Below are positions 1 to 11,243 of a stretch of DNA of 64,000 nucleotides, one piece after another. The notes under the pieces are model-generated. The model was not told the origin of the DNA. It worked only from the letters and a program-made list of their open reading frames with translations, and ran no database searches. The DNA is from Mycobacterium sp. Root135. Lineage in GTDB: Bacteria; Actinomycetota; Actinomycetes; Mycobacteriales; Mycobacteriaceae. Location of the stretch: contig NZ_LMEZ01000001.1 in assembly GCF_001426545.1 (NCBI RefSeq), positions 611,397 to 675,396 on the forward strand, read 5' to 3'. The first letter of the stretch is position 1. Every line of letters begins with the position of its first letter. Both the position numbers and the translations under genes were made by a program.

Positions 1-1496
1 TCGGCGGCGTCGGCTTGTGCGGCTTCGACTTCGTCGCCCTCGACCGAGCCAAGTCCGTCTTCGGGGGCCGCGGTGGAATCCTCAGCAGCGGTGTCGGCCG
101 CGGCTTCCGCGGATGCGGCTCCGTCGACGGCAGCCTCATGGGCTTCGACAGCGCCGAGTTCGGCTTCGACCGCCTCGTCACCCTCCACCGACCCCAGGCC
201 AGCTTCGCGGTGCTCGTCGGCCTCCGCGCCCGCCTCGGCAAACGCTTCAGCCTCGGCGATGTCCTCCGAGGACGCCGTCTCCACTTGCTCCGTCAGATCC
301 TCCGCCTCCGCGGCCGCCTCGGATTCCGTGTCGGCGCCACCGGTGAACTCGGTTGCAGTGTCGGCGGCGGTCGCTTCGGCGGATGCGGTGCCTGCGACGG
401 CGGCATCGTGGACTTCGGTGACGTCGGCATGGGCGGCTTCGACTTCGTCGCCCTCGACCGAGCCGAGCCCGTCCTCTGGGGCAGCCGTGTCAGCGGCAGT
501 GGCTTCGGCGAGCGCTTCGGCCTTGTCCTCGTCACCCGCGACCTTGGCCGCAGCGACCACACCCGACGTGGCGGCGACGGCCACCAATTCCTCACCGATC
601 TCGTCGACCACCGAGCGGTCGGCGTCCTTGCCTCGCAGGAGCGCCGGATCTTCCCGGCCCTTCGCCGCGACCATGATGTAGATAACCGCACCGATGAACA
701 CGAACGTCGACGTGAAGGTGTTCACCCGGATGCCCGCGATGAGCGATGCCGTGTCGCTGCGCATCAGCTCGACCCAGAATCGGCCGACGCAATAGCCGGC
801 GACGTACAGCGCGAACAGGCGACCATGACCCAGCTTGAACCGGCGGTCCGCCCACAGCAGGACCGCGAAGATCAGCAGATTCCACAGCAGTTCGTACAGG
901 AACGTCGGATGGACCACGGCGTACACCTGGCCAGTCGACACACCGTCAAGCGAATGCGGGCTGATCACACCGGACGGATCCAGCCGGTCGTAGATCGTCA
1001 GACCCCACGGCAGATCCGTTTCGCGACCGTACAGCTCCTGGTTGAAGTAGTTGCCAAGCCGGCCGATGGCCTGCGCCAGGATGATGCCCGGCGCAACCGC
1101 GTCGCCGAATGCAGGCAAGGGAATCCCCCGCCGTCGGCACGCAATCCACGCACCGACACCACCGAGCGCCACCGCACCCCAGATGCCGAGGCCGCCATCC
1201 CAAATTCGCAGAGCCGCAAGGAATCCCGCGCCGTCGGCACCAAAGTACTTCGGCCAGTCGGTCATCACGTGGTACATCCGGCCACCGATCAGGCCGAACG
1301 GCACCGCCCACAACGCAACGTCGTAGATGACTCCGCGTTCACCACCGCGGGCCTCCCACCGGCGGTCGCCGATGACCAGCGCCGCGACGATGCCGGTGAT
1401 GATGCAGAGGGCATACGCCCGAATGGGGAGCACGCCGAAGAGGTGCCACACCCCCTGCGACGGACTGGGAATGAAGGCCAGAACGGTCGTCGTCAC
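1..1496 (-). CDS. lgt: Prolipoprotein diacylglyceryl transferase with long acidic tail (3' end outside window)
   Basis: Transfers diacylglycerol from phosphatidylglycerol to the lipobox cysteine of prolipoproteins in the cytoplasmic membrane. The first ~275 residues are hydrophobic, multi-pass and carry the Lgt signature ([13 protein letters not shown]). After the last membrane segment ([16 protein letters not shown]) there are at least 220 residues rich in Ala, Glu and Asp, with the unit GLGSVEGDE occurring three times; no stop is reached before the window edge (at least 498 codons). The GTG start shares GTGA with the trpA stop, so translation is probably coupled. In H37Rv lgt also follows trpA. 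E. coli Lgt is about 290 aa, so the tail is a large addition; extended tails are known in actinobacterial Lgt. Confidence 0.95.
   Translation of the reverse strand, partial: MTTTVLAFIPSPSQGVWHLFGVLPIRAYALCIITGIVAALVIGDRRWEARGGERGVIYDVALWAVPFGLIGGRMYHVMTDWPKYFGADGAGFLAALRIWDGGLGIWGAVALGGVGAWIACRRRGIPLPAFGDAVAPGIILAQAIGRLGNYFNQELYGRETDLPWGLTIYDRLDPSGVISPHSLDGVSTGQVYAVVHPTFLYELLWNLLIFAVLLWADRRFKLGHGRLFALYVAGYCVGRFWVELMRSDTASLIAGIRVNTFTSTFVFIGAVIYIMVAAKGREDPALLRGKDADRSVVDEIGEELVAVAATSGVVAAAKVAGDEDKAEALAEATAADTAAPEDGLGSVEGDEVEAAHADVTEVHDAAVAGTASAEATAADTATEFTGGADTESEAAAEAEDLTEQVETASSEDIAEAEAFAEAGAEADEHREAGLGSVEGDEAVEAELGAVEAHEAAVDGAASAEAAADTAAEDSTAAPEDGLGSVEGDEVEAAQADAA
19..50. repeat. 32-bp direct repeat, copy 1, within lgt tail
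   Basis: These 32 bases are identical to 433-464. The two copies are 414 bp apart, a multiple of three, so both encode the same peptide in the lgt frame (core [12 protein letters not shown]). A diverged third version lies near 178-200. In-frame copies suggest the tail grew by duplication or slippage. Confidence 0.8.
433..464. repeat. 32-bp direct repeat, copy 2, within lgt tail
   Basis: Exact match to 19-50 by eye, in the same orientation and reading frame of the lgt C-terminal extension. Confidence 0.8.
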
Positions 1497-2283
1497 ACTG
1501 CAATCCTCTGTCGCACACCCTCGGCGAGTTCTTCGGTCAACGCCCGGACCGCCGGAAGCCCGTCATTCAGCGCCGTCACCAACGCGGAGCCAACGATCAC
1601 GCCGTCGGCATAGGCGGCGATCTCGGCGGCCTGCTCACGGGAACGGACCCCGAGCCCAACGCCGACGGGAATGTCGGACACCTCGCGGACACGCTGCACC
1701 AACTCGGGCGCGGCATCGGACACCGCGTCGCGCGCGCCCGTGACACCCATCGTCGACGCGGCGTAGACGAAGCCGCGTGACTTAGACGTCGTGGCAGCCA
1801 AACGCTCCGGCGTCGACGACGGCGCCACCAGGAAGATGCGATCAAGACCGTGTTGGTCCGACACCTGAATCCACTCGTCGGCCTCGTCGGGGATGAGGTC
1901 GGGCGTGATCAGTCCGAGGCCGCCCGCGGACGCGAGGTCGCGGGCGAACGCCTCGACCCCCCACTTCAGCACGGGATTCCAGTACGTCATGACGACGGCG
2001 TTGCCACCGGCGTTGGTGATCGCCTCGACCGCGGCAAGGGCGTCGCGGACGCGCACGCCGTTGCGCAGGGCCACCTCGGTGGCGGCGGCGATGGTGGGGC
2101 CGTCCATCCCTGGATCGGAATAGGCGACGCCGACTTCGATGATGTCGCAACCCGATTCGACCATCGCCGTCATCGCCGAGATCGAGGTGGCGACGTCGGG
2201 AAAGCCCGTGGGCAGATAGCCGATGAGCGCGGACCGGTTTTCAGCTCGGCAGGCGGCGAAGACGTCGGACAAGCCCTTGGCCG

Positions 2284-2287
<4 letters not shown>
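1493..2287 (-). CDS. trpA: Tryptophan synthase alpha subunit
   Basis: Cleaves indole-3-glycerol phosphate to indole and glyceraldehyde-3-phosphate and passes indole to TrpB. It is a 264-aa TIM barrel. The active-site region reads [17 protein letters not shown], giving the catalytic pair Glu51 and Asp62 (Salmonella Glu49/Asp60), and the phosphate-binding loop VGVGLGVRS is present. The GTG start is chosen because it forms a GTGA overlap with the trpB stop and aligns with the family N-terminus; an upstream in-frame start would lie inside trpB. The trpA stop is in turn fused to the lgt start. It is part of the trpE-membrane protein-trpC-trpB-trpA-lgt run. Confidence 0.97.
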
Positions 2288-3552
<1,265 letters not shown>

Positions 3553-3556
3553 TGTC

Positions 3557-4375
3557 TCAGCGCGACGGTTTGGGGCAGGACGGATGCGTGCCCGCGGTGA
3601 CGAGGTCGGCGACGGCGGTGCGGGGGTCACCACTGGTGACCAGTCCCTCACCGACGAGAACGGCGTCAGCTCCGGCACCGGCATACGCGAGGAGATCCGC
3701 GGTGCCACGAACGCCGGACTCGGCGATGCGGATGATGTTGGACGGCAGGCCCGGCGCAATGCGCGCGAAGCAGTCCCGGTCAACCTCGAGAGTCTTCAGA
3801 TCGCGAGCGTTGACTCCGATGACGCGGGCACCGGCCTGCAGTGCGCGGTCGGCCTCTTCCTCGGTGTGAACCTCGACCAGGGCGGTCATGCCGAGCGACT
3901 CGGTGCGGTCGATCATCGACACCAACGCCGACTGCTCGAGTGCGGCGACGATCAGTAGCAGCATGTCCGCGCCGTGGGCGCGGGCCTCGTGGATTTGGTA
4001 CGGGCCGACGATGAAGTCCTTGCGCAGCACCGGGATCGTCACCGCGGCACGAACGGCATCCAGATCGTCGAGCGAGCCGTGAAACCGGCGCTCTTCGGTC
4101 AGAACGCTGATGACCCTGGCTCCGCCATCCTGATAGGCACGAGCCAAGTCGGCGGGATCGGCGATCTTCGCGAGCGCACCGCGTGACGGGCTGGCCCGCT
4201 TGACCTCGGCGATCACGCCGATTCCGTCGGCACGCAACGCCGCCATGACGTCCAGCGCCGGGCGCGCGTTCTTGGCTTTTTGCTTGACCTCGACGAAGCT
4301 GACGACGGCCTCGCGTGCGGCTGTATCGGCTCGAACTCCCTCGATGATGGAGTCCAGCACGGTCCCCGTACTCAT
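3557..4375 (-). CDS. trpC: Indole-3-glycerol phosphate synthase
   Basis: Decarboxylates and cyclises CdRP to indole-3-glycerol phosphate, the substrate of TrpA. It is a 272-aa TIM barrel. Visible motifs are [12 protein letters not shown] (substrate-binding lysine and the family signature), VLRKDFIV, and IAESGVRG near the C-terminus. The ATG at 4375 has a GGGAG ribosome-binding site about nine bases upstream and matches the usual [10 protein letters not shown] start. It sits between the Trp-associated membrane protein and trpB. No trpF is seen nearby; the CdRP is presumably supplied by PriA (10500-11243). Confidence 0.97.
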   Translation of the reverse strand: MSTGTVLDSIIEGVRADTAAREAVVSFVEVKQKAKNARPALDVMAALRADGIGVIAEVKRASPSRGALAKIADPADLARAYQDGGARVISVLTEERRFHGSLDDLDAVRAAVTIPVLRKDFIVGPYQIHEARAHGADMLLLIVAALEQSALVSMIDRTESLGMTALVEVHTEEEADRALQAGARVIGVNARDLKTLEVDRDCFARIAPGLPSNIIRIAESGVRGTADLLAYAGAGADAVLVGEGLVTSGDPRTAVADLVTAGTHPSCPKPSR

Positions 4376-4458
4376 AGGCCGTCGCTCCCTTTCACACCCT
4401 CCGGAAGTACCCAGATAATCACTTCCACGAAGGGTAGTCGCCAGCGCCACACGGGCTG

Positions 4459-5058
4459 TCACCGCCCCTCGTTGTCCTTGAGCGTCGGGTCGCGACCCTC
4501 GTCGAGGGCATCCCAGATCATTCGTTCCGACATCTCGGCCTCGGGACTTTCCTGCCGCGCGGCCTCACGCTTGGCCGCCGGTGCCAGGTACTTGCCAGTC
4601 TTCGCGCCCGCCTTGGCCTGCGCCGCCGATCGCACCAGCAGCACGGCGCCAACCAGCGCGCACCCGGCGGCCACCAGAGTCACGACGGCGCCGGCATGGT
4701 GGCGTTCCGTGTCGATCAGCGCCGTGATCGGGATCTGAGCCAACTCGGCCGCTCGAACCGCGACGTCGGGGACCACCCACAGCCCGATGCCCAGGTACCC
4801 CATTCCGACCGTCGCGACGGCGACCAGGCCCCCGACCAGTCGCAGCACCCACCCGCGCACCGCCAGGGTGGCCACCGCCGCGGCGAGGGCGACCAGGGCC
4901 AGAGGCACCAGGGCCGTGGACCACGTCGCACCGTTCAGCGTCGTCGACTTCGGCTGACCGAGACCGTCGAACGAGGTGACGTCGACCCACGACATCCGCG
5001 ACGCCACCCACAGCGCCAACGCCGAGAGGACCAGGAGAAGCTGGGCGACGCGCGTCAT
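4459..5058 (-). CDS. Trp-operon-associated membrane protein (Trp_oprn_chp family)
   Basis: 199-aa protein with about four hydrophobic helices (residues ~5-22, 48-68, 75-98 and 125-150) and a charged cytoplasmic tail ending in [18 protein letters not shown]. It matches the actinobacterial family found between trpE and trpC (H37Rv Rv1610 position; Pfam Trp_oprn_chp / TIGR02234). Biochemical function is unknown; a role in Trp or intermediate transport is only inferred from position. The ATG overlaps the trpE stop as ATGA, indicating coupled translation. Confidence 0.85.
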   Translation of the reverse strand: MTRVAQLLLVLSALALWVASRMSWVDVTSFDGLGQPKSTTLNGATWSTALVPLALVALAAAVATLAVRGWVLRLVGGLVAVATVGMGYLGIGLWVVPDVAVRAAELAQIPITALIDTERHHAGAVVTLVAAGCALVGAVLLVRSAAQAKAGAKTGKYLAPAAKREAARQESPEAEMSERMIWDALDEGRDPTLKDNEGR

Positions 5059-6596
5059 GGCGTCTTGAGGGATGGCGTCTTGAGGGTTTCCGCCGCTGCG
5101 ACCGCGTTCAGCACCGCACGGGCCTTGCTGGCCGCTTCGTTGAACTCGTAGGGCCCGTTGGAGTCGGCAACCACGCCTCCCCCGGCCTGGACGTATGCCG
5201 TGCCGTTGCGCATCAGCGCCGTCCTGATGGCGATCGCGAAGTCGGCGTTGCCCGCGAAGTCCAGGTATCCGACGACGCCGCCGTACAGACCCCTTCGGGT
5301 CTTCTCGACTTCCTCGATGAGCTCCATCGCCCGCACCTTCGGCGCACCGGACAGCGTCCCCGCCGGGAAGCACGCCGTCACGGCGTCGAGCGCGGTCTTG
5401 CCGTCGGCGAGCTGACCCGTCACCGTCGACACCAGGTGCATCACGTGGCTGTACCGCTCGATGTGGCTGTAGTCCTCGACGCGGACGGTGCCGGGCACAC
5501 AGACCCGGCCAAGGTCGTTGCGGCCCAGATCGACCAACATCAGGTGCTCGGCGCGCTCCTTCTCGTCGGCCAGCAACTCCTTCTCGAGCAGGACGTCCTC
5601 CTCCTCGGTGTCGCCCCGCCAGCGGGTGCCTGCGATCGGGTGCGTCGTCGCCTTGCCGTCCTTGACGGTGACCAGCGCCTCCGGGCTGGAGCCGACGATC
5701 GAAAAGTCCAGGTCGCCATCGGCATTCGGGACGTTCAACAGATACATGTACGGGCTGGGGTTCGTCGCGCGCAGCATCCGGTAGACGTCGATGGGATCGG
5801 CGGCGGTGTCCATCTCGAAGCGCTGCGACGGCACCACCTGAAACGCCTCCCCCGCCTCGATCTCGCCGACGAGCTTCTCGACGATGGCCGAGTACTCCTC
5901 GACGGTGCGTTGCGCCCGGTGCTGCGGCACGGGCCTGCTGAACGTCGCCACCGCCGACGGCAACGGTTCGCCGAGGGCGGCGGTCATCACGTCGAGCCGC
6001 TTCACGGCGTCGTCGTAGGCCTGGTCGACCCGCTCGTCGGTGCCGTTCCAGTTCACGGCGTTGGCGATCAGCGTGATGGTGCCCTCGTGGTGGTCCACGG
6101 CGGCGATGTCGGTGGCCAACAGCAGCAGCATGTCCGGAAGCGCCAAGTCGTCGACGGCGAGTGCGGGCAGCCGCTCCAGGCGCCGCACCATGTCGTAGGC
6201 GAAGAACCCGACGAGTCCGCTGGACAGCGGCGGGAGTCCCGGCAGCGCTGCCCTCGAGAGCACCTCCAGGGTGGCGCGAAGGGCCTCGAGCGGGTCACCG
6301 CCGGTCGGAGCGTCCTGCGGGGTGACGCCGAGCCACACCGCGTGGTCGTCGCGCACCGTCAGGGCGGACGGGGCGCCAGCGCCGATGAACGACCACCGCG
6401 ACCAGGATCTGCCGTTCTCGGCCGATTCCAGCAGGAACGTCCCTGGACGGTTGGCGGCGAGCTTGCGGTACGCGGACAACGGCGTCTCGCTGTCCGCCAG
6501 CACCTTTCGGGTCACGGGGACCACGCGGTGATCGGCGGCCAGCGCCCGGAAGTCCTCGCGAGAGGTGGTGGTGGCGAGGTCGGCATGAACGGGCAC
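5055..6596 (-). CDS. trpE: Anthranilate synthase component I
   Basis: Converts chorismate to anthranilate, the committed step of Trp synthesis; the glutamine amidotransferase partner is not in this window. It is 513 aa. The N-terminal feedback region includes [18 protein letters not shown] (the LLES element is the usual Trp-binding site), and the chorismate-binding domain carries [19 protein letters not shown] and [18 protein letters not shown] motifs. The GTG at 6596 is chosen because GGGAGGA lies seven bases upstream and the next plausible codon (before HADL) is GTT, not a start. It is first in the trp run and divergent from the peroxiredoxin gene. Confidence 0.97.
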   Translation of the reverse strand: MPVHADLATTTSREDFRALAADHRVVPVTRKVLADSETPLSAYRKLAANRPGTFLLESAENGRSWSRWSFIGAGAPSALTVRDDHAVWLGVTPQDAPTGGDPLEALRATLEVLSRAALPGLPPLSSGLVGFFAYDMVRRLERLPALAVDDLALPDMLLLLATDIAAVDHHEGTITLIANAVNWNGTDERVDQAYDDAVKRLDVMTAALGEPLPSAVATFSRPVPQHRAQRTVEEYSAIVEKLVGEIEAGEAFQVVPSQRFEMDTAADPIDVYRMLRATNPSPYMYLLNVPNADGDLDFSIVGSSPEALVTVKDGKATTHPIAGTRWRGDTEEEDVLLEKELLADEKERAEHLMLVDLGRNDLGRVCVPGTVRVEDYSHIERYSHVMHLVSTVTGQLADGKTALDAVTACFPAGTLSGAPKVRAMELIEEVEKTRRGLYGGVVGYLDFAGNADFAIAIRTALMRNGTAYVQAGGGVVADSNGPYEFNEAASKARAVLNAVAAAETLKTPSLKTP

Positions 6597-6633
6597 GGGA
6601 CAATCCTCCCAGACGGCTCCGAGGACGCGGGCG

Positions 6634-6639
6634 TAGCGT
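6634..6639 (+). promoter_or_regulatory. Candidate -10 element for the peroxiredoxin gene
   Basis: TAGCGT fits the mycobacterial TAnnnT -10 consensus and ends eight bases before the ATG at 6648, implying a nearly leaderless mRNA. An opposing TACGCT on the other strand (6640-6635) could serve trpE. No convincing -35 is seen for either, as is common in mycobacteria. Confidence 0.35.
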
Positions 6640-6647
6640 AGGCGGCC

Positions 6648-7103
6648 ATGAAGCGTGGTGACGAGGTTGCCGAGTTCGAACTTCCCGATCAAACCGGCAC
6701 CGTTCGCAGTTTGACCAGCCTGTTGGCCGACGGTCCGATCGTGCTGTTCTTCTATCCGGCTGCGATGACGCCGGGCTGCACGAAGGAGGCGTGCCACTTC
6801 CGTGACCTGGCGTCGGAATTCGCCTCGGTCGGCGCGAATCGCGTTGGGATCTCCACCGACGGCGTCGACAAGCAGGCGAAGTTCGCGCAAGAGCAGAAGT
6901 TCGACTACCCGCTGCTGTCGGACTCCGACGGTGCCGTGGCGACGCAGTTCGGCGTGAAGCGTGGGTTGCTCGGCAAGTTGATGCCGGTCAAGCGGACAAC
7001 GTTCGTGATCGACACCGACCGCACCGTCCTCGCGGTGATCGCCAGCGAAGTCAGCATGGACACCCATGCGGACAAGGCGCTCGAGGTGCTGCGTTCCCGG
7101 TGA
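6648..7103 (+). CDS. bcpB: Peroxiredoxin of the Bcp/PrxQ family
   Basis: Thiol peroxidase that reduces peroxides. It is 151 aa with a thioredoxin fold; [16 protein letters not shown] holds the peroxidatic Cys44 and a resolving Cys49 five residues later, the PrxQ pattern. The position divergent from trpE matches H37Rv bcpB. Its stop overlaps the start of the following ABC ATPase gene (GTGA), so the two are probably cotranscribed. Confidence 0.93.
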   Translation: MKRGDEVAEFELPDQTGTVRSLTSLLADGPIVLFFYPAAMTPGCTKEACHFRDLASEFASVGANRVGISTDGVDKQAKFAQEQKFDYPLLSDSDGAVATQFGVKRGLLGKLMPVKRTTFVIDTDRTVLAVIASEVSMDTHADKALEVLRSR

Positions 7104-7897
7104 AACCCGTTCTGCAACTTGACGATGTGACGTTTCGCCGCGACGGCAAGCAGATCATCGACGGCATCTCGCTGACCGTCAACGAAGGCGAGCATTGGGC
7201 GCTGCTCGGTCCGAACGGCGCGGGCAAGAGCACCTTGCTGGGCTTTTGCGGCGCCATCACCTTCCCCAGCTCCGGGAGCGTCCGCGTGCTCGGCGAGCAG
7301 ATGGGACGGACCGATCTGGCCGTGCTTCGACGCTCCATCGGACACGTCAACCCGCGCCACCGGCTGCAGCACCCACGAACCGTTCGCGACGTGGTGCTGA
7401 CCGGGATCACCGGAACCAACGACCTGCCGTTGCGCTGGACGCCCACCGCCGACGAACTGGAGCGCGCCGACGCGATGGTCGAGACGGTCGGTCTGACCCG
7501 CATCGTCGACGGCGCCTGGCCGACCCTGTCCCAGGGTGAGCGGGGACGGACTTTGATTGCGCGGGCGCTGATCTCGGGCCCTCGGCTACTGCTGCTCGAC
7601 GAGCCGTCAACCGGACTGGACGTCGCCGCGCGTGAGCAGCTGTTGGAAACGGTGGACTCGCTGGGCCAAGCGCACCCCGACGTGGCGTCGATCCTGGTGA
7701 CCCATCACCTCGAAGAGCTCCCCACGACGACGACCCACGCACTGCTGATCGCCGAGGGCCGAACCGTGGCCAGCGGGACGGCGCTCGAGACGGTCACCAC
7801 CGAGAACGTCACGGCGGCGTTCTCGCATCCCGTTCAGGTCGGCTACCACGACGGCCGGTGGACCGCGCGGGCCAAGGCAACTCGGATGGAGGTCTGA
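7100..7897 (+). CDS. ABC transporter ATP-binding protein
   Basis: 265-aa ABC ATPase. Walker A is GPNGAGKST, the signature loop is the variant LSQGERGRT, Walker B is [12 protein letters not shown], and the switch histidine lies in VTHHLEEL. It resembles stand-alone ATPases related to metal or molybdate importers, but no permease or binding protein is adjacent, so the substrate is unknown. GTGA overlap with the peroxiredoxin gene. H37Rv, as recalled, has chaA rather than this gene between bcpB and hisI. Confidence 0.85.
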   Translation: MKPVLQLDDVTFRRDGKQIIDGISLTVNEGEHWALLGPNGAGKSTLLGFCGAITFPSSGSVRVLGEQMGRTDLAVLRRSIGHVNPRHRLQHPRTVRDVVLTGITGTNDLPLRWTPTADELERADAMVETVGLTRIVDGAWPTLSQGERGRTLIARALISGPRLLLLDEPSTGLDVAAREQLLETVDSLGQAHPDVASILVTHHLEELPTTTTHALLIAEGRTVASGTALETVTTENVTAAFSHPVQVGYHDGRWTARAKATRMEV

Positions 7898-7902
7898 CCC
7901 CG

Positions 7903-8529
7903 ATGGCCGGACACGACGCCCACTACTACCGGGTCGCAGACGGAACGGGTCTGCCGCACGACCCCCTCAACTCCATCATCGGGCCACGGCCCATCGGGTG
8001 GATCTCGTCGCAAAGTGCCGACGGCGTACCCAATCTGGCGCCGTACAGCTTCTTCAACGCGTTCAGCTACCGGCCACCGATCATCGGGTTCTCGTCGATC
8101 GGGTGGAAGGACACCGTCACCAACGTCGACGCCACCGGCGAATTCGTCTGGAACCTCGCCACCGCCGCGTTGGCCGAACAGATGAACCGGACCTCGGAAT
8201 CCGCCTCCTCGAACGAGTTCGTGGACAGCGGTCTGACGCCCGTACCGTCGACGTGTGTGACGCCGCCTCGCGTACTGGAGAGCCCGGTCAACTTCGAATG
8301 CAAACTCACGCAGCTGATTCAGCTACGCACTCTCGACGACGAGACGATCCCCACCTGGCTGGTGCTCGGACAGGTCGTCGCCGTCCACATCGACACGCAC
8401 CTGCTGGTCGACGGCGTGTACGACACTGCGGCAGCACATCCCATCCTGCGCGCCGGCGGACCGACCACCTACGCCGAGATCACACCCGAGACGATCTTCC
8501 ACATGACCCGCCCCGACGATCGCGGCTAG
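7903..8529 (+). CDS. Flavin reductase-like (FMN-binding) protein
   Basis: 208-aa flavin reductase/DIM6-NTAB-type split-barrel protein. The typical core [30 protein letters not shown] near residues 19-47 forms the flavin-binding strand-turn, and [12 protein letters not shown] follows later in the barrel. Such proteins bind FMN and reduce flavin or small substrates; the substrate here is unknown. The ATG at 7903 has GGAGG upstream, whereas the longer frame lacks one. The stop TAG shares the palindrome CTAG with the convergent hisI stop. Confidence 0.82.
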   Translation: MAGHDAHYYRVADGTGLPHDPLNSIIGPRPIGWISSQSADGVPNLAPYSFFNAFSYRPPIIGFSSIGWKDTVTNVDATGEFVWNLATAALAEQMNRTSESASSNEFVDSGLTPVPSTCVTPPRVLESPVNFECKLTQLIQLRTLDDETIPTWLVLGQVVAVHIDTHLLVDGVYDTAAAHPILRAGGPTTYAEITPETIFHMTRPDDRG

Positions 8530-8873
8530 CCCTCCGGAGTCAGGAGTTGGTCGGCGTCGAAACACGTGTGCTCGCCGGTGTGGCACGCCGCGCCGACCTG
8601 GTCGACCTCCAGCAGCACGGTGTCGCCGTCACAGTCGAGGCGCACCGAGTGCACGTACTGGGTGTGGCCTGACGTCTCGCCCTTGACCCACTGCTCGCCG
8701 CGGGAGCGCGAATAGTAGGTCGCCTTGCGGGTCGCCAGGGTGTTGGCCAGCGCGTCGTCGTCCATCCACGCCACCATTAGCACCTCACCGGTGCCCCGCT
8801 GCTGGGCCACCGCCGCGAACAGGCCGTTGGCGTCGCGCTTGAGCCGGGAGGCGATCGAGGCATTTAAAGTCAT
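8526..8873 (-). CDS. hisI: Phosphoribosyl-AMP cyclohydrolase
   Basis: Third step of histidine synthesis: opens the purine ring of PR-AMP. It is 115 aa. Metal-binding elements are visible: [10 protein letters not shown] (Asp/Cys) and CHTGEHTCF (Zn cysteines). [18 protein letters not shown] is the family core. The ATG at 8873 is preceded by AGAGGA at about six bases; the longer frame would run into hisF. Last gene of the his run; a 24-bp repeat spans the hisF stop and this gene's leader. Confidence 0.95.
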   Translation of the reverse strand: MTLNASIASRLKRDANGLFAAVAQQRGTGEVLMVAWMDDDALANTLATRKATYYSRSRGEQWVKGETSGHTQYVHSVRLDCDGDTVLLEVDQVGAACHTGEHTCFDADQLLTPEG

Positions 8874-8883
8874 CTGTGTCCTC

Positions 8884-8907
8884 TGCTCTTCGCGCAAGCG
8901 CTCATCG
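8884..8907 (-). repeat. 24-bp repeat at a gene junction, copy 1 (hisF/hisI)
   Basis: Identical over 24 bases to 24027-24050. Read on the minus strand it starts with CGATGAGCGCTTGCGCGAAG: the final Arg codon and TGA stop of hisF, then an inverted-repeat-like GCGC-TT-GCGC, then an AGAGC stretch just before the downstream gene. Same orientation and same placement in both copies. Confidence 0.75.
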
Positions 8908-9675
8908 CACCACAATCCCTTCCGCCGCCATCGCCGCCTTCACCTGGCCGATGGTGAGCTCCTTGAAGTGAAAGATGGTGGCCGCCAACACCGCATCCGC
9001 GCCGGCCTCGACCGCTGGTGCGAAGTGGTCCACCGCGCCCGCGCCGCCACTGGCGATCACCGGAACGGACACCGCCGCTCGCACCGCGCGCAGCATGGCA
9101 AGGTCGAATCCCGCCTTGGTCCCGTCGGCGTCCATCGAGTTGAGCAGGATCTCGCCGACACCGAGTTCGGCACCGCGCCTGGCCCATTCGACGGCGTCGA
9201 CGCCGGTGCCACGCCGCCCGCCGTGGGTGGTGACCTCCCAGCCCGACCGCGTCGGCTCGGATCCCTGCGGAACGGTGCGGGCGTCGACGGAGAGCACGAT
9301 GCACTGCGACCCGAACTGCCGGGACAGTTCGGCCAGCAACTCCGGACGCGCCAGGGCAGCGGTGTTGACCGACACCTTGTCCGCGCCGGCCCTCAGCAGC
9401 ACGTCGACGTCGGCGACGGAACGCACGCCGCCGCCCACCGTCAGCGGGATGAACACCTGCTCGGCCGTGCGCCGGACGACGTCGAGCATCGTCGACCGAC
9501 CGGCGGACGACGCCGTGACGTCGAGAAACGTCAGCTCGTCGGCACCCTCGGCGTCGTAGACCGCGGCGAGCTCGACGGGATCACCGGCATCCCTGAGGTT
9601 TTCGAAGTTGACGCCCTTGACGACACGACCGGCGTCGACGTCGAGGCACGGGATGACGCGAACTGCGACGTCCAT
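8902..9675 (-). CDS. hisF: Imidazole glycerol phosphate synthase, cyclase subunit
   Basis: Uses ammonia from HisH to convert PRFAR to imidazole glycerol phosphate and AICAR. It is a 257-aa TIM barrel; the catalytic aspartates lie in [15 protein letters not shown] (first strand) and [13 protein letters not shown], with [10 protein letters not shown] and VIASGGAGA phosphate loops. The ATG at 9675 has GGGGGAG upstream, and the preceding impA stop lies just three bases before it. The frame extends far upstream but only across impA. Confidence 0.97.
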   Translation of the reverse strand: MDVAVRVIPCLDVDAGRVVKGVNFENLRDAGDPVELAAVYDAEGADELTFLDVTASSAGRSTMLDVVRRTAEQVFIPLTVGGGVRSVADVDVLLRAGADKVSVNTAALARPELLAELSRQFGSQCIVLSVDARTVPQGSEPTRSGWEVTTHGGRRGTGVDAVEWARRGAELGVGEILLNSMDADGTKAGFDLAMLRAVRAAVSVPVIASGGAGAVDHFAPAVEAGADAVLAATIFHFKELTIGQVKAAMAAEGIVVR

Positions 9676-9677
9676 GT

Positions 9678-10493
9678 TCAGTACTCCCCCGGTGACCCGA
9701 CCGCGGCCGCGATCTCCAAGATCTGCGCGTGCACGCTGGGCACCCCTGCCAACGCCGAACGCGACGTCGGCGTCCAGTCCTCGCCGGCAAGATCGGTGAC
9801 CACGCCACCGGCCGCGCGGACGAGGGCCACCCCCGCCGCGTGGTCCCAGACGTGGTGACCGAAGCTGATGGCGCCGCCGAGCACGCCGGCACCCGTGTAG
9901 GCCAGGTCGATTCCCGTCGACCCGTGCATCCGGATGCGCGAGCACCTGCGGCTCAACTGCTCGAGGACCGCCACCCGATAGCGGCCGGGGAAGGTGCCGC
10001 GCGAGTCGACGTTGAACGTCCCGACACCCACGATGGACTCGCTCAGGTCGGCGGTCTTCAGTGCTGGTTGGGCAATTCCGTTGGCGTACAACGGTTCACC
10101 GACGATCGCCGTGTAGCGGACGTCGCTGAACGGCAGCCAGGTGAGCCCGGCGACCGGCACGCCGTCCTGCAGCAGACCGAGCAGGATCGCCGCCGTCGGC
10201 AACCCGGCCGCGTAGTTGAACGTTCCGTCGATGGGATCGAGCACCCACACCAGGTGCGAGTCGATCGGTGCGCCCCCGAATTCCTCGCCGTGCACGCCGA
10301 TGCCGGTGGCCTCCTCCAGCGCCTTCACGACCTGCCGTTCGATGGCGAGGTCGACCTCCGTCGCGAAGTCGTTGCCCTTCTTCTTCACGGCGGACTGGGC
10401 GCGATGCCCGGCGACGAAGGGCTCGGCCGCGGCGTCGAGGATGACCGTTGCCTCGGCGACCAGCTTCCGCAGATCAGTGTCGTCCAACGCCAT
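9678..10493 (-). CDS. impA: Inositol-monophosphatase family protein
   Basis: 271-aa Mg2+-dependent phosphatase of the IMPase superfamily. Metal-ligand motifs are [17 protein letters not shown] and [15 protein letters not shown], so catalysis should be intact. It sits between hisA and hisF exactly as impA does in H37Rv. Its location inside the his run invites a histidinol-phosphatase role, but known mycobacterial HisN is encoded elsewhere, so inositol-1-phosphate or a related sugar phosphate is equally possible. Confidence 0.9.
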   Translation of the reverse strand: MALDDTDLRKLVAEATVILDAAAEPFVAGHRAQSAVKKKGNDFATEVDLAIERQVVKALEEATGIGVHGEEFGGAPIDSHLVWVLDPIDGTFNYAAGLPTAAILLGLLQDGVPVAGLTWLPFSDVRYTAIVGEPLYANGIAQPALKTADLSESIVGVGTFNVDSRGTFPGRYRVAVLEQLSRRCSRIRMHGSTGIDLAYTGAGVLGGAISFGHHVWDHAAGVALVRAAGGVVTDLAGEDWTPTSRSALAGVPSVHAQILEIAAAVGSPGEY

Positions 10494-10499
10494 TGCGGG

Positions 10500-11243
10500 C
10501 TACCGACTCACCGCGGCGAGCGCCTCGGGAAGCGTGAACCGCCCGGCGTAGAGCGCCTTACCGACGATGGCACCCTCGACGCCCGCACCGGTCAACGTCG
10601 CGATGGCCCGCAGATCGTCGAGGCTCGACACTCCGCCGGAGGCGATGACGGGCGCATCGGTGCGCTCGGCGACACCGGCCAACAGCTCGAGGTTGGGACC
10701 GTTGAGGGTGCCGTCCTTGGTGACGTCGGTGACGACGAACCGCGAACAGCCCTCCGCGTCGAGCCGTTCGAGCACCGGCCACAGATCGCCGCCGTCGGTC
10801 TCCCACCCGCGCCCACGAAGCCGGTACTGCCCGTTCTCGAGCTTCACGTCGAGACCAACGGCGACCTTGTCACCGTGCTCGGCCATCACCTTCGCGCACC
10901 ACTGCGGATTCTCCAGCGCGGCGGTACCGAGATTGACTCGCGCGCAACCGGCGTCGAGCGCGGCGGTCAGCGAATCGTCGTCCCGGATGCCACCGGAGAG
11001 CTCTACCGCGACGTCCAGCTTCGCGATGACCTCCGCGAGCAGCTCGCGGTTGGAACCCCGGCCGAACGCCGCGTCGAGGTCGACGAGGTGGATCCACTCG
11101 GCGCCGTCGGTCTGCCACTGCATCGCCGCGTCGAGCGCGGAGCCGTAGTCGGTCTCACTCCCCGCCACGCCCTGCACCAGGCGGACCGCCTTGCCGTCGA
11201 CGACGTCGACCGCCGGCAGAAGTATCAACGGTGCATTACTCAC
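10500..11243 (-). CDS. hisA: PriA: ProFAR isomerase / phosphoribosylanthranilate isomerase
   Basis: In actinobacteria this (beta-alpha)8 barrel performs the Amadori rearrangement in both histidine (HisA) and tryptophan (TrpF) synthesis. It is 247 aa. Catalytic Asp13 lies in [15 protein letters not shown] and the second in [15 protein letters not shown]; the loop [12 protein letters not shown] is typical of PriA rather than plain HisA. The absence of trpF from the trp run supports dual function. The GTG start makes a GTGA overlap with the hisH stop. Confidence 0.95.
   Translation of the reverse strand: MSNAPLILLPAVDVVDGKAVRLVQGVAGSETDYGSALDAAMQWQTDGAEWIHLVDLDAAFGRGSNRELLAEVIAKLDVAVELSGGIRDDDSLTAALDAGCARVNLGTAALENPQWCAKVMAEHGDKVAVGLDVKLENGQYRLRGRGWETDGGDLWPVLERLDAEGCSRFVVTDVTKDGTLNGPNLELLAGVAERTDAPVIASGGVSSLDDLRAIATLTGAGVEGAIVGKALYAGRFTLPEALAAVSR

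Noticed and set aside
15..1613. Long plus-strand frame opposite lgt
   Set aside because: Low-complexity Arg/Gly/Arg-rich translation with no domain. The minus strand encodes a recognisable Lgt, and high GC at third positions leaves antisense frames open.
3553..3783. N-terminal extension of trpB to 3783
   Set aside because: It lies entirely within the 3' part of trpC (3557-4375), and the sequence shows no TrpB-like residues. The GTG at 3552 fits the family.
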